Origin: Silene latifolia
Taxonomy: Eukaryota > Streptophyta > Magnoliopsida > Caryophyllales > Caryophyllaceae
NCBI RefSeq assembly: GCF_048544455.1
Contig: NC_133537.1
Location: 70,775,634 to 70,839,633 of the forward strand
Direction of reading: 5' to 3'
DNA: 64,000 nucleotides
Position numbers and translations under genes: made by a program. The notes beneath the pieces are model-generated. The model was not told the DNA's origin. It saw nothing but the letters and a program-made list of their open reading frames with translations, and made no database searches. Below are positions 46,640-58,927 of the stretch, piece after piece (the stretch's first letter is position 1; every line of letters begins with the position of its first letter).

Positions 46640-46750
46640 AACAAGAGAAAATAATGATGAAATACAGGGCAAAAAAATGAGAGAGAAAGTTAGAGAGAGA
46701 AAAGCTCTGAAATTCATGACCTAAACTGTCTTCTTCATCTTTTATCAATC

Positions 46751-48015
46751 ATGACGGCGCTAAAATTTTCACAAAATCGTTTCAGTCCATTAAATTCAGC
46801 TACTAAAAGTTCCTTAAATACTGTTAAAGCTTCGGTTATACAATCCCCAACTAATGGCGGTTCCAAAGGTTGCAACTTTACTCGTCCTTCATCTTTGGAC
46901 ACTGGTAAACTAGAGCTATCAATGATATTCAAGGTGTGCCAGTTCTGAATTTGAATGAAGGTGAAGCTGCTGTGACGGATGCCTGGTATCTTAGGCAGGG
47001 TAGTAAGGATGTCCCAGTTATGAAGACGATCTTAGAGGAGGAGGAAGCTTCTGAATTACTTCAGTTTACAACAGAGGATGTTAAACAAGAGGTAGATTTC
47101 TGGAGCCAGTCTGTTATCTGTTACATTCTGGGTTCTCATCCACCTTGGGATATTATTGAAAATTTTGTCTATAATGCTTGGGAAAAATTTGGAATTGATA
47201 GGGTTTCTTTCCTTGACAATGGTGTCTTCATAGTAAGGCTTACTAAAAAATCAGGTAAAGAGGCGCTGCTCCATTCTGGTTATTATATGTTTGATAATAA
47301 ACCCATCATTATTAAACCATGGACCTTGGATATGGAGTTAGTTAAGGAAAAAGTTGCAGTGGTCCCTGTGTGGATCAAGTTATATGGTGTTCCATTGAAA
47401 TTTTGGGGGAACTGCCTCCCTAAAATTGCTGGTCTTGTTGGTAACTATGTGAAATTAGATGTTGAAACTCATGACAAAGTCAGATTGAGTTATGCTAGGG
47501 TTATGGTTGAATTACCTATGGATCAGGAATTGATTGAACAGATTAAATTCTTGGATGAATCTGGTCACTTGGTGTCTGTTAAAGTTGAATATGAGTGGAG
47601 GCCTATCTCCTGCACTAGTTGCAATGGAATTGGGCATAATTCTACCCAATGCAGGAAGCCTGATAGGAGGAAGCCTAAATCTAAGGCTCCTTCTGGTCAG
47701 GCTCCTACAAAGCAGCAGAAAGTTTGGAGACCTTTGCAGAAAACTCAGAAGGACCCTATTGATGTTGTGACCCCACCCTCTTTGGTTCCAGCAAACTTCC
47801 CTCCTTTGGCTAGTATTAGATATATTCCTGCAGTCAAGTCTACCCCAGCAAAGCAGATTATGCGTATGAATAGACAGGATGGGATAGTTGGTGTGAGGTT
47901 ATCTGGAAGATTTAGCCCTTATACTTTTATGGATGCCTTAAAGAGTAACACTGCTACTCAGGGGGAAGTATTAGAGAGTGGAAAGGATCCCCCTGACCCT
48001 CATACTAATGCATAG
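46751..48015 (+). pseudogene. LINE ORF1: DUF4283 RNA-binding protein with zinc knuckle
   Basis: ATG 46751, a frameshift near 46930, then open to TAG 48013-48015. The DUF4283 region (about 47090-47560) has WDIIENFVYNAWEKFG, VPVWIKLYGVPLKFW and VKLDVETHDKVRLSYARVMV; the CCHC-type knuckle reads CTSCNGIGHNSTQC. The C-terminus is basic and Pro-rich. ORF1 coats the LINE RNA during retrotransposition. Confidence 0.88.
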
Positions 48016-51000
48016 TTTAAGATTCTGGAATGTTAGGGGTCTAAATGGCCTGAATAAGCAGCGTGTGGTGAAGTGGTTTATGCACAATAATGGGGTGGGT
48101 TTATTTGGTTTGCTTGAAACTAAACTGAAACCTGGGAGTCTCCTGAGAAAATATTCCTCTATTTGTGATGGTTGGAGTGTATCCACTAACTGCAGCTAGC
48201 ATAAAGGTGGAAGAATTTGGGTCATGTGGAAGCCTAGTATGTTTGATATCCAATTTTTGTCCTACAGTGCCCAACATATACATATGCTGATTCAGTCCCA
48301 AACTGATAATAAGATATTTTATCTTACTATTATTTATGCTCATAATGGTTTAAATGAAAGAATTGAATTATGGGAGTTTTTGAAGAAGTTTTCTGAGGAT
48401 TGTACTACCCCTTGGATATGGCTTGGTGATTTTAATACTGTCCTCAGTCCTGTTGAGAGACTGGGTGGGAACACCTCTGATGCTGAGATGGAGCATTTCC
48501 AAGACTGTGTATCCATCTGTTGTATGGAGGATTTGCCTGCTACTGGTGCTCTTTTTACTTGGTCTAATAAGCAGGCCCCCCAGGATAGGGTGTATAGTAG
48601 GCTTGATCGTGCTATGGGTAATCAGGAATGGTTTGATCAATTTGATGACAGTGTTGCTCATTTCCATCCTGAGGGACTTTTTGATCACTGTCCATGTACT
48701 ATTATGGACAGGAATGCTGAGATTGTTGGAAGGAAAAGCTTCAAATATTTTAACATGTGGGGGACTGCCCCAAATTTTAACACTGTTGTTGCTGGTAGTT
48801 GGTCACAACACTATCAGGGTACAAAAATGTTTGGAGTTATAAAGAAGCTTAAAGCTCTGAAGCCTATCCTTAAATCCCTTAATAAGGAATGCTTTTCAGA
48901 TATTGAGAACAACACAATCATTGCTAGTCTTGCACTGGAAAACATTCAGAAGGCCCTCAGTGATAATCCTAGTGATACTGATCTTCTGCAACAAGAACTG
49001 GATTTAGCACATGATCTTAAGAACCTTATTGCTGCTAGAGATAGTTTCCTAATTCAGAAGGCCAAGGTGCAATGGTCTCTGGAGGGGGATCTTAACACTT
49101 CTTACTTTCACCATTCTATCAAGAAAAGAGTAATGATGAACAAGATTTTTCAAATTGAAGATAAGGATGGTAGTCCTTGTACTGATGGGGATGCAATACA
49201 GAGTGCTTTCTTGACTTACTATCAGGAGCTCTTGGGTTCTTAGAAGACTACTGATATTGTTAATTCTAATGTGGTTAGAAAGGGGGTTTGTTGTTCAGAA
49301 GCACACTGTCTCCTCCTTACTAGACATGTCACTGCTGAGGAGGTAAAGAATTGTCTATTTAGTATTCCTCCCAGTAAATCCCATGGCCCTGATGGATACA
49401 CTAGTCAGTTTTACAGGGATGCCTGGGATATTGTGGGTCCTGAAATCTGTGGGGCTGTTCTTAATTTTTTTGAAACTGGCAAGCTTTTGACCCAAATCAA
49501 TGCTATTGTTATCACTTTAATTCCCAAAGTTGATAGACCTATTAGTGTGAAGCACTATAGGCCTATATCTTGTTGCAATGTTATTTACAAAGTCATCTCC
49601 AAACTTATCTGTTCAAGATTGGCTCCTGTTTTGCCTGATCTTATCTGCAAGACTCAGGGAGCTTTTGTTAAAGGTAGAAGCATCCTAGAAAATATTTTGA
49701 TCTGCCAAGATCTTATCAGACCGTATCATAGAGGCAAAGCTTCTCCTCATTTTCTTTTTAAACTTGACCTCTAGAAAGCTTATGACTCCATTGAATGGGT
49801 GTTTGTTGATCAGATGCTGGAGGCTCTTCAATTTCCTGATAAGTTTAGGAGGATGGTAATGATTTGTATTTCTACTCCTACCTATACCCTTAATCTGAAT
49901 GGTGCTCATTTTGGTTATTTTAAGGGTAGGAGAGGCCTTAGAAAGGGAGACCCCATTTCTCCCCTTATTTTCTGTATTTGCATGGAGTACCTATCTAGAC
50001 TAATGGAGTTTGCTACTAGAAAGTGGTATTTCAGGTTCCACCCTTTGTGTAAGAGCCTAAGGTTGACTCATTTGCTCTTTGCTGATGACCTCTTAATGTT
50101 CAGCAAAGGGGATGTGCAATCCATTATGCTCATCCTTAGACTTCTTGCTACATTCTCTGCTTCCTCTGGCCTCAAAGTTAATGCTTCTAAGTCAGAGGTG
50201 GTCTTCAATGGGGTGCCTGATGTTTTGAAACAGGATATCACTCAGGTTTCAGGGTTCCAGGAGGGTAAGCTGCCGTTTAAATATTTTGGTATACCTATTC
50301 AACCTGGTAGGTTAACCAGAGCTGACTGCAATATCCTTCTGGAGAAGATTGTGTCCAAAATTAGAGGCATAGGGGCTAAAAAACTGAGTTATGCTGGTAG
50401 ATTAGTCCTCATCAACTCTGTTTTAAATACCTTACACAATTATTGGGCATCCATTTTCTTAATTCCTAAGGGTGTGATTAAGAGAATTGAAAGCATTTGT
50501 AGGAATTACTTATGGTGTGGGGGGACTGAATATAACAGGGCACCTCTGGTTGCTTGGCATAATGTCTGTTGTAGTAAGAAAGAAGGTGGTCTGGGTATTA
50601 AAGATGCTGGGGTGTGGAACATAGCTAGTGTGGGGAAGTTAGTAAACTGGTTATATACAAAAGCAGATAGACTTTAGGTACTTTGGATTGACCATATCTA
50701 TATGAAAGGTGCTGACTGGTCTACCTATCATCCTCCTCTTGATTCTAATTGGAACTGGAGGAATATATGTAGGGTAAAGGAGTGTTTGGCTAGTGGATTT
50801 CAGGGTAATTCCTGGATTGCCTCTCCTGGTGACTATTCTATTAAGGCTGGATATCATTGGTTACAGGGAGGACACCCACCTGTTCAATGGTATAATGATC
50901 TCTGGGACTCTTGGATTATTCCAAAACATGCTTTTGTTGGTTGGCTTATTCATAGACAGGCTCTGAATACGAGATCTAAACTGTTTAAGCTTGGAATGTG

Positions 51001-51388
51001 TACTACTGATAGATGTGTTCTTTGTGAAATGGGGGAGGAAACACATGACCATCTGTTTTGGGATTGTGATTATTCCTCTAGGATAATTCTGGGTTTGGAA
51101 CAATGGCTGCAGCTGAAGCTCAATGGTAGCTCTTCTTCTTATTCTAAGCTGCAAAGGAGAGTATGCAGTGTAGTCAAAATGGCTACCTGGTATGCTATTT
51201 GGATGGAAAGAAATTCTGGTAGACTGGATTGTGTTATTAGACGGCCTGAAGTTCTGATTTCAATGATTCAACATCAAGTGCATGGCAGATTAGTGAAGCA
51301 TTTATGTAATAACTCTATGCCTAGTGATTGTAGTTGGCTAAGTATGATTAATGTTCGGTGTCCTTTTTGTACTTCGCTTAGATTTTGA
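48008..51388 (+). pseudogene. LINE ORF2: endonuclease and reverse transcriptase
   Basis: ATG 48008, eight bases before the end of ORF1. One frame runs to TGA 51386-51388, interrupted only by TAG at 48197, 49241, 49772 and 50675. Endonuclease: FWNVRGLNG, ETKL, WIWLGDFNTV, SRLDRAMGN, FDHCP. RT: SIPPSKSHGPDG, YRPISCCNVIYKVISK, GAFVKGRSILENIL, KGDPISPLIFCICMEYLSR and the catalytic FADDLLMF (about 50078-50101), PFKYFGIPI. C-terminal zf-RVT domain with CVLCEMGEETHDHLFWDC. At least two stops sit at positions usually Gln (CAG) or Trp (TGG). Confidence 0.92.
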
Positions 51389-51466
51389 GAATTCCCAAGT
51401 AAGTTGAAAATGTTGTAATTGGTTTATGATTTTAATACAAAATCTCACATTTCACCAAAAAAAAAA

Positions 51467-51965
51467 CTAAGTGAGCGTAAAGGCATAGGGCATGAGATGA
51501 TTTTGTGGAGTTACGAATACAACTCCAACTCCAGCTCAATCTTGCCTTGCAACACCGTCAAAGTAAATCTGCCATGGAGGTAGAACGTCCACGTAGAAGA
51601 TTTCTTCTCATGGGACGTCATCTGAAATTTCCCACTCTGCTGGCACTGGATGATCAACAAAGAAATCGGCGATAGCTTGACCTTTCACAGTCTTTAAAGG
51701 CACGAACACCAAGTCGTATTGCTTCTTAAGTAAGACTGCCCATTTCGCAAGTCTTCTAGATAAGACTGGTCTTGAGAGTATGTACTTGATTGGGTCAGCC
51801 TTCGAGACCACATGTATTATACGTGCCTGCATGTAGTGCCTCAGCTTCTGAATGGCGAACACCAATGCAAGACATATTTTTTCTATAGGAGAGTAATTTA
51901 ACTCAGCTCCAACCAAGGTACGACTCAAGTAGTAGAGTGCCTTCTCCTTGCAGTCTTCAATCTCT
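51467..51965 (-). pseudogene. Tat element 2: first RNase H and start of second
   Basis: KEKALYYLSRTLVGAELNYS, EKICLALVFAIQKLRHYM and ADFFVDHPVPAEW on the minus strand, then into the second RNase H up to the LINE. The RT that should precede it is absent: the frame begins directly at the end of the TRIM-like LTR at 51966. Confidence 0.85.
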
Positions 51966-53016
51966 TGTAAAATATAAAATTTTGATACCTGCAATAATAA
52001 ATAAAGAGGCACAAAAATAATACAGAAAACAAGAGTTTTATTATTGAAAGATTAAAGGTTACAATTTCCGTAACTCTCTTGATTCCATCTCTGAGGGGTT
52101 TAGGGTTTTGATAGTGCTACGAGGGTCTTATCGAGTTAATCTCGTAGGGAGATGATGATGGGGTCTTTTATGTGACTTATTTCATCCTACCTACAATTTG
52201 GTAATAGGAGGATGGGGTCGTTTATTTGACTTAATCCATCTGCTATCTTCTAAACCTTAAACAAGAGATCGATATTTATAGTGAAGTAGCTTGGAGGGCA
52301 AGACGATATAATCTAAAATACCCTAAGATATTATCACAATATTTTATTGATAATTATCTCTATATGATTAAGATACAATAAAATAAATAGATACCAAAAT
52401 ATAAAATTTTGGTGTCTACAAATGCCCCATCGAGACTAGTTGTAGAGATTTGATGTCGGTAGCAACTTGGCCTAGAACGGCCTCTTCTGCTAAATTTGAT
52501 CCTTCAGAATGGAGATGAAGAGCGAAAATCGTCCCACCAAGGGTGCCAATTTGTAAACTATAAAATTTCAATACCTGCAATAATAAATAAAGAGGCACAA
52601 AAATAATACGGAAAACAAGAGTTTTATTATTGAAAGATTGAAGGTTACAATTTTCGTAACACTTTTGATTCCATCTCTAAGGGGTTTAAGGTTTTGATAG
52701 TGCTACGAGGGTCTTATCGACTTAATCTCGTAGGGAGATGATGATGATGGGGTTTTTTGTGTGACTTATTCCATCCTACCTACAATTTGGTAGTACGAGG
52801 ATGGGGTCGTTTATTTGACTTAATCCATCTGCTCTCTTCTAAACCCTAAACAAGAGATCGATATTTATAGTGAAGTAGCTTAGAGGGCAAGACGATATAA
52901 TCTAAAATATCCTAATTCCTAAGATATTATCAAAATATTTTATTGATAATTATCTCTATATGATTAAGAGACAATAAAATAAATAGATACCAAAATATAA
53001 AATTTAGGTGTCTACA
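51966..53016 (-). mobile_element. TRIM-like element, two short LTRs and 131-bp interior
   Basis: LTRs 51966-52420 (455 bp) and 52552-53016 (465 bp), TGTAGACACC to TTTACA on the minus strand. The interior has only a primer-site-like TTGGCACCCTTGGTGGGA next to the right LTR and a G-rich tract (GATGGGGCATT) next to the left. TATA-like sequence TATAAATA lies in each LTR (about 52272 and 52862). The flanks TCTCT and GTTCC do not match, and left and right neighbours are different elements. Confidence 0.8.
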
Positions 53017-54795
53017 GTTCCATTGTAAGGAGTCAAAGGCTTTCTTAATGTCAACCTTTATCAGGCATCTGGGAGAGATGAACTTTTTATTATACCTTTT
53101 AACCAAAGCATGAGATAACAATATGTTTTCATGAATGCTCCTACCTTTAACAAAGGCAGCCCGTTCCTCCCTAACTATACCAGGCAGCACTTTTTGCAGT
53201 CTGTTTGCTAAAATCTTACTAGCAGTTTTATAGAAAACTGTGCAACAGGAAATAGGCCTAAAATCCATTACAATGCTTGGAGTTTCTTTTTTGGGAATAA
53301 GAGAAATAATAGTTGAATTAGCTTGCTTTGTCATTTTACCTTTCCTGAAGAAACTTTGAATTTCTTTATAAATATCTCCTTCACTGATACTTCAAGCTGA
53401 TTTAAAAAACCCAGCAAAGAACTCATCAATACCAGGACTGCTATTTGAATCCATACTGAAAACTGTTCCTCTAATTTCCTCAGTTGAAATAAGCTAAGTA
53501 TGACCTATTTTATCGTCATCAGTAACTCAGGGCCACTTGGGACATTATCAAATCCAGTAGTAACAGTTTCTAACCCTAACAGTTCCTGATAATAATCCTA
53601 AAATGCCAAACCAACTTTGTTTACACCTTGTTGAATAACTCTGTTTTTATCTTTGATGGCCCCAATAACCTGCTGATGCTGCCTTTCAAGAATTTTTGCA
53701 AAAAAAATACTTAGTTCCACTGTCAGAAAGCTGGGCATTTCTGAGTTTAGCTCTTTGTTGCAGGATATTAAGCTCAACATTTTTAAATTTACTATACTCA
53801 TGCAGCCAGGTTTTCTCTTCCTGAATTAAGACTGAAGAAAAAGGATCAAGTTGTAGTTGCATTTGACAATGAGTCAGATGAACTTTAGCTTCCTTAACCC
53901 TGGAGTAAATATTACTAAACTCCTGACCATGCAACTTAGAAAGAGCATGTTTCACAGATTTGAACTTCTCAAAAAAACAGAACATAGGACTCCCTACTCT
54001 AGAGGTATTCTAAACAGATTGAACAGTTGAAAGGTAGTCAAGATGCTCAACCCAACTATTGAAGAAACTCAATCTTTTTAAGGCCCTTCTATCCTCAGAA
54101 ATTTTAACTAGCACTAGTGAATGATCAGAAATGCCTGCCTTATGGAAAATTACATGAGAAGTAGGGAAGAAAGACAACCAAGCTGAATTGACAAGAACCC
54201 TATCCAGTTTTTACCACACTCTAGCATCAGGCTCTTGCTTATTTGTCCAAGTCATATCACAACCTGAGCTGGTCAGGTCATCAAGCTGACAGTCAGAAAT
54301 ACAAGAATTAAAAGCCAACATATCCTGTAACAGAGGTGGATTAGGACTAAGCTTCTCCTCAAGGATTCTAACCACATTGAAATCTCCTAAAATCATCCAA
54401 GGACTAGTTGGAGCAAGAGATCTTAGAGAGTCCCAAAGCTCTTCTCTCCTACCAGCATCATTACTCTCATAGACAAAAATGGCACTAAAATCCTTATTAG
54501 TCACAAAGTGATGGACTCTACAGCTAATAACTTGAGCCTCAATGATTTTTTGGCTTATGGATACAGTCTGGGTTTTAAACAAAATCCAAATCCTTTCATT
54601 GTGATGTCTTTCATAATTGCAAAAATTACCCCAATTACCAAAAATATTTTTAAGAATTCTAGATGCCTTAGACTGCTTAACTCTTGTTTCCAAAACAGCT
54701 AGTAAATCCAATTTATTTTCCCACATATAAGTCTTCACTTCACTATGCTTAAGAGGGTTATTAAAACCTCTCACATTCCAAGCAGCAACTTTCAT
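53017..54795 (-). pseudogene. LINE 2 ORF2, endonuclease and partial RT
   Basis: ATG 54793-54795 starts MKVAAWNVRGFNNP; LETRVKQSKA, WMILGDFNVV and TNKQEPDARVW follow (endonuclease), then frameshifts; the RT keeps ISLIPKKETPSIVMDFRPIS, CCTVFYKTASKILANRL, AFVKGRSIHENILLSH and VDIKKAFDSLQWN, where it stops at the LTR. The catalytic FADD region is lost. Confidence 0.87.
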
Positions 54796-55327
54796 TGAAT
54801 TTTAACAGGAGGAACAACTACTTCCTGAGAATCCACTATGATCACTTTAGAACATCCTGAGTGCATTTCAGCAGAAACCACTAAAGAGTTAGGATCTTGC
54901 TCAAGAACTCTCTAGCCAAGTTCTGAGCCTACGTTCCCTTGAGAGTCTCCCTCCTCCTCAGGGTTAACCACTTAGGTACCACCTAGTTCATCACCCTGAT
55001 CTTCCAAATCCTGGCCTCCATCCAAAACCTCCTGATCCAGAGGAGAGAATTTGTTCTGAGAAAGAAGAACCGAAGTAGGATCCAAAATAACTGCAGATTG
55101 AGGAGACTTCTTTTTAAGCTTCTGAGCAGAAGCCGTAGAGCATCCTGAGTGCTTTTACTGGATCACCTGTTGGCGAATCTCCTTCCTTAGAAAATGATCT
55201 CTTACCTTGCCTATTTGCCTGAGTCTACATTCCTTTTCAAAGGAGAAGAGACAACTAAAGGATCCCCGGAGGTACCACCTAGCTCCTTTGAATATTGCCC
55301 GGGAAACTGAGTAGATATCAGTGGGCC
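54796..55327 (-). pseudogene. LINE 2 ORF1 C-terminal tail
   Basis: Between the zinc knuckle and ORF2; acidic and Ser/Pro-rich in all readable pieces, with stops. It corresponds in position to the variable ORF1 tail. Confidence 0.5.
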
Positions 55328-56518
55328 TTAATGATAAGTCTCATAAACATTAGTGACAACTACAGAGTAGCTGGTCTCAACAACAGGATCTTGTCCCTTT
55401 TTCAGAGCTAACTGGTCTCTAGCCTTCTCCCATTTACAGGTCTGAATAGTATGAGCTAACTTCCCACACCCCTGACAAAAGTAAGGGTACCATTCATAGA
55501 CAACTTTCTGAGTCACCTGACCAAGATAAGGAATATTAAGAACCACCTGATCTGGAATTGTTTTTGAGACATCCATTCCAATCAAAACCGTTGCAAAAGA
55601 GAGTTTTGACTTAGTAGTGGTGGTTGGGTCAGTAAATAAAGGTCTACCTAGCTTGCTTGCAATTTTACTAAGCACCATATCAGACCATAAAAAGGGATCT
55701 AGTCCTGGAAAGAGAACCCCGACTGGAACCTAAGCTATATTTTCCATTTCACAGAAAAAAAGAGGGGTCCATTGTTTCAAGACCAAGGAATTTGCCCCAA
55801 TTTTCCACGGCTCCTACTTAAGGACATTGTGCATCTCTTACTGATTGGAAAAGCTAAAAGAAAACCACCCCTTCCTGTAGTATTGCACAATAGAAGAAAC
55901 AATTTTACCCCAAAACTTTGAAACAAACCCTTGAACCACTGCAATAGTTGGTTTAGAACCCACACCATGACCCATCAGAGTATTTTCCCAAAACATCAAT
56001 TCTTGAACAAAATCTTGCTCCTCTAGATCAATTGTCTCAGAATTCATACTACCCTCACAGAAAAACAAATTCATACCCTGTTGTTTTTTATTATCCACAA
56101 CAGATCCCCAATTTTTAGGTTTTGTTTTTGGAACATCAGAATTAACCACATTATTAACAACTGTATGAGCCTCAGTAACAGAATCAGTTGGCTGAATAAC
56201 GGTATTATCAATAAGTATAGTATGAGGAATAACAGTCGAATCTACAACAGATACCGAATTATTCAACAGAAACCAAAACATCGCTATGTGGAACAACAAC
56301 TTCAAATTGCGAGAAGGTATACTTGTAAATACACTATTATTAACAGGAGAAACTTTAGAAGAAGTGTTCGAAGCTTTACCAGCTACATTAATGGCGGGAA
56401 TAATGAGATCATTCACCGTCCCCGATTTTCGCGCCTGGGTTGAAACATTCTCCACAGATTCCCTATCATTTTCCCCATTTGTGACATCCACAAAGACCTT
56501 ATCCACCGAAGAAGCCAT
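55328..56518 (-). pseudogene. LINE 2 ORF1, DUF4283-type
   Basis: ATG 56516-56518 (MASSVDKVFVDVTNG). ELMFWENTLMGHGVG and AVVQGFVSKFWGKI correspond to the DUF4283 start; after frame changes near 55800 and 55690, KVVYEWYPYFCQGCGKLAH with HTIQTC gives the zinc knuckle. Ends with TAA/TGA near 55328. Confidence 0.82.
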
Positions 56519-56655
56519 TGCCGACTTTTATTTTGCAATCCGAGCTCTAGTTCGCACCATGAAAATGAAGTTTTAAGCAAAAAAACAGAGTAAAAAAGAG
56601 CGTTTTCGTGAAAAGGCAGAAAAAATTTAGAGAGAGAAAAAAAAGAAAAAAATGT

Positions 56656-57574
56656 CGGTGGTATATGACTCGATTAAGTTTTATTTAGTCATTTTAGAAT
56701 AAAATAGAATATTAGTTACTTTATATTAATTTGTGTCAATTTATGCTACTTTTCGGAATTTTGGAATTTGTTCTAACATTTTTGTCATATAGGTACCAAG
56801 TTACTTGAGAACAAGTAAATAAGATGGGTTGAGACGAACTTAAATATTGAGTCAAGTGAGAAAATTCAAGCCATGAAACCATCCTTAAACTCCATGCCCT
56901 TTGTCCCACTTTAAAGACAATCGTTGACTTAAGCAAATCACAAACACCATGCCATCTTCATTTCAATTAAACATCAAGCATCCACCTCGATATCGTCGCA
57001 CCTCAAACCAAGCCCACCATGGCAGCCAACAATCAGAGCAGCTACCATGGCTCGCCCTTTCTCCACCGATCAGCTCCTCCACCCACAATCAATCAACCAC
57101 CGAGTAATTAGCTCACCTCAATGCCGAGTTTGAATCAACACCACCTCTACCCTCCTACTCAGCTACCGTTCAAAGCACCATGGCAACCCCATCAGCTCCG
57201 GCGTCAACAACCGGGCAACGCCATCGCCACCACCATTTTCCACGAAGCAAGGAACCAACGCATAAGATTTCATTCTTCCTCTGCCGGAATCACCTTGTTT
57301 CAACCTCCAAAGTTCCAGAAACCTCCCTGCCGGTAAAACCATCGGCGGCCAACTAACCGGCTGGCGACACGCAACGAAATCAATTGTTCTCTTAGCCGCC
57401 CCACCGGCTGCCTCCCTCATCACCGGCTCCCACCAATATCAATTCCATCATCTTATTTCCAGAAGCTTCTCTGTCGGTTGCCTCACCGACCGCCGGTGGA
57501 CCGGCAAAAGTCCTCTTGTGCTGCGTTTTGTTTGTTTGACTTTTCTTTGTTTTTGTTTTTGTTCAACTCGTATA
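56656..57574. other. Unassigned region
   Basis: About 0.9 kb that I cannot assign. The second half (56940-57530) is C-rich and less AT-rich than its surroundings, with short open frames on both strands but no recognisable domain; it could be a gene or LTR leader fragment. Confidence 0.4.
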
Positions 57575-57583
57575 AAAAAAATA

Positions 57584-58026
57584 GGGATATTCTCTCGTGT
57601 ACTCCTGAACTTTTTCGTTTTCTATGGTATACCCCTCGTTTTTCACAAAAAAACTTTGACCGACAATAATTCTCTATTGCGAGTTTAGAAAACGGTAATT
57701 TTTTTTTCCAAACCAATTATCTCGTCAAGGCCTTCAATTTGAAAAAAAAAATTCGCCGCTTTTTGAACTCTTAGCCGGTAGTTATGGTTGGTCAAACATT
57801 TTTCAACGAACAAACTTTGACCGACCATAATTCTCGACTACGAGTTGAGACGTCGGTGAATTTTTTTTCAAACGGAAGACCTCTTAAAGACGGTCAATTT
57901 GGGAAAAAAGTTTATTATATTCTGAACTTGTAGTCAAGGGTTATTGCTGGTCAAAGTTTTTTTGCATGAAAAGAGGGGTATATCATAGAAAATCAAAAAG
58001 TTGAGGGGTACACGAGAGAATATCCC
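57584..58026. mobile_element. Mutator-type MITE
   Basis: 443 bp with long imperfect inverted ends starting GGGATATTCTCTCGTG (left) and the inverse ending at 58026, flanked by 9-base duplications AAAAAAATA (57575-57583 and 58027-58035). Nine-base duplications are typical of Mutator-like elements. The interior has two related copies of an ACTTTGACCGAC..TAATTCTC segment. No coding sequence. Confidence 0.85.
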
Positions 58027-58089
58027 AAAAAAATATCTCCTCCCCCTTTTTGTTTTATACATCGTGTCATTTGTAGGAGGGTGTACGAG

Positions 58090-58359
<270 letters not shown>

Positions 58360-58625
58360 GAGGATAAAAAAAACATGGACTCGCTCATTTTTTTTATTCT
58401 AGTCTCTTATTCTCACACACAAAAATCCTAGTTAATTTATTTTTCCTCTCTTAATTTTCCTTTAATAAAAATTGTAATCTTTCTTTAATATTAGTTTAAT
58501 TACTCTTTAGTTTACGGAATCCATTTTTGAAATAATGTTCAAAAATAAAATATTTGTCGTTTTGGGTCGATTTTGAAAATATTTGTCAAAATGGTGTCCA
58601 CGTAGGTTCGGGATTTCTGGACCTA
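58360..58625. other. AT-rich spacer
   Basis: No gene or repeat recognised; runs into the hairpin cluster. Confidence 0.4.
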
Positions 58626-58758
58626 AAACACGCCACTACCAATGGCGTGTTTATAATGAGTACGAAAAGAAACTTCATTAAAAAATGGACTAAAACAAAT
58701 ACGCCATTGGGAATGGCGGGTTTCGGAGGGGAAACACGCCACCCCTAATAGCGTGTCT
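58626..58758. repeat. Three 27-base hairpins with ACGCCA arms
   Basis: 58626-58652 (arms AAACACGCCA/TGGCGTGTTT, perfect), 58697-58723 and 58732-58758 (near perfect). All have 7-base loops of different sequence. Confidence 0.85.
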
Positions 58759-58826
58759 TATGTAATTTTTTTTTTCTTTTTTTTTTTTAAAGTTCAGTCA
58801 GTTGAGGAAAAATTTGTTGTAAAGAC

Positions 58827-58927
58827 TGTAGATACCTCATTTCTGCACCTCTCGCAAACCACCCGGTGATGATTGGGCCGCATGTTTGGTACGCGGAACG
58901 ATTTGTGACAGTTCGTAAGTTCATCGT
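58827..58927 (+). repeat. Start of an Ogre LTR, plus orientation, cut by Athila
   Basis: TGTAGATACCTCATTTCTGC and the next 80 bases match the minus-strand start of the LTR at 28245 and 2914. Preceding AAGAC may be its target duplication. The rest of this third Ogre copy should resume to the right of the Athila element, outside the window. Confidence 0.85.

Larger units (their letters stand above)
46640..51466 (+). mobile_element. L1-type LINE, near full length
   Basis: About 4.8 kb with purine-rich 5' end, ORF1, ORF2 (overlapping by eight bases) and a terminal A tract (51457-51466), flanked by 17-base target duplications. It is inserted in the RNase H of Tat element 2. Both ORFs are inactivated by few changes: one frameshift in ORF1 and four TAG codons in ORF2. 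Confidence 0.93.
53017..56655 (-). mobile_element. Second L1 LINE, inverted, 3' half missing
   Basis: Minus strand: 5' end near 56655 (pyrimidine/purine-rich leader), ORF1, ORF2 endonuclease and N-terminal RT, cut at the TRIM-like LTR within the RT. LINEs usually lose 5' ends; losing the 3' end points to a later deletion. More decayed than the other L1 here. Confidence 0.85.

Noticed and set aside
57121-57423. Possible host gene start on either strand
   Set aside because: Short Pro/Gln- or Gly/Arg-rich frames ending within 90 codons, no domain, no splice support; listed only as unassigned.
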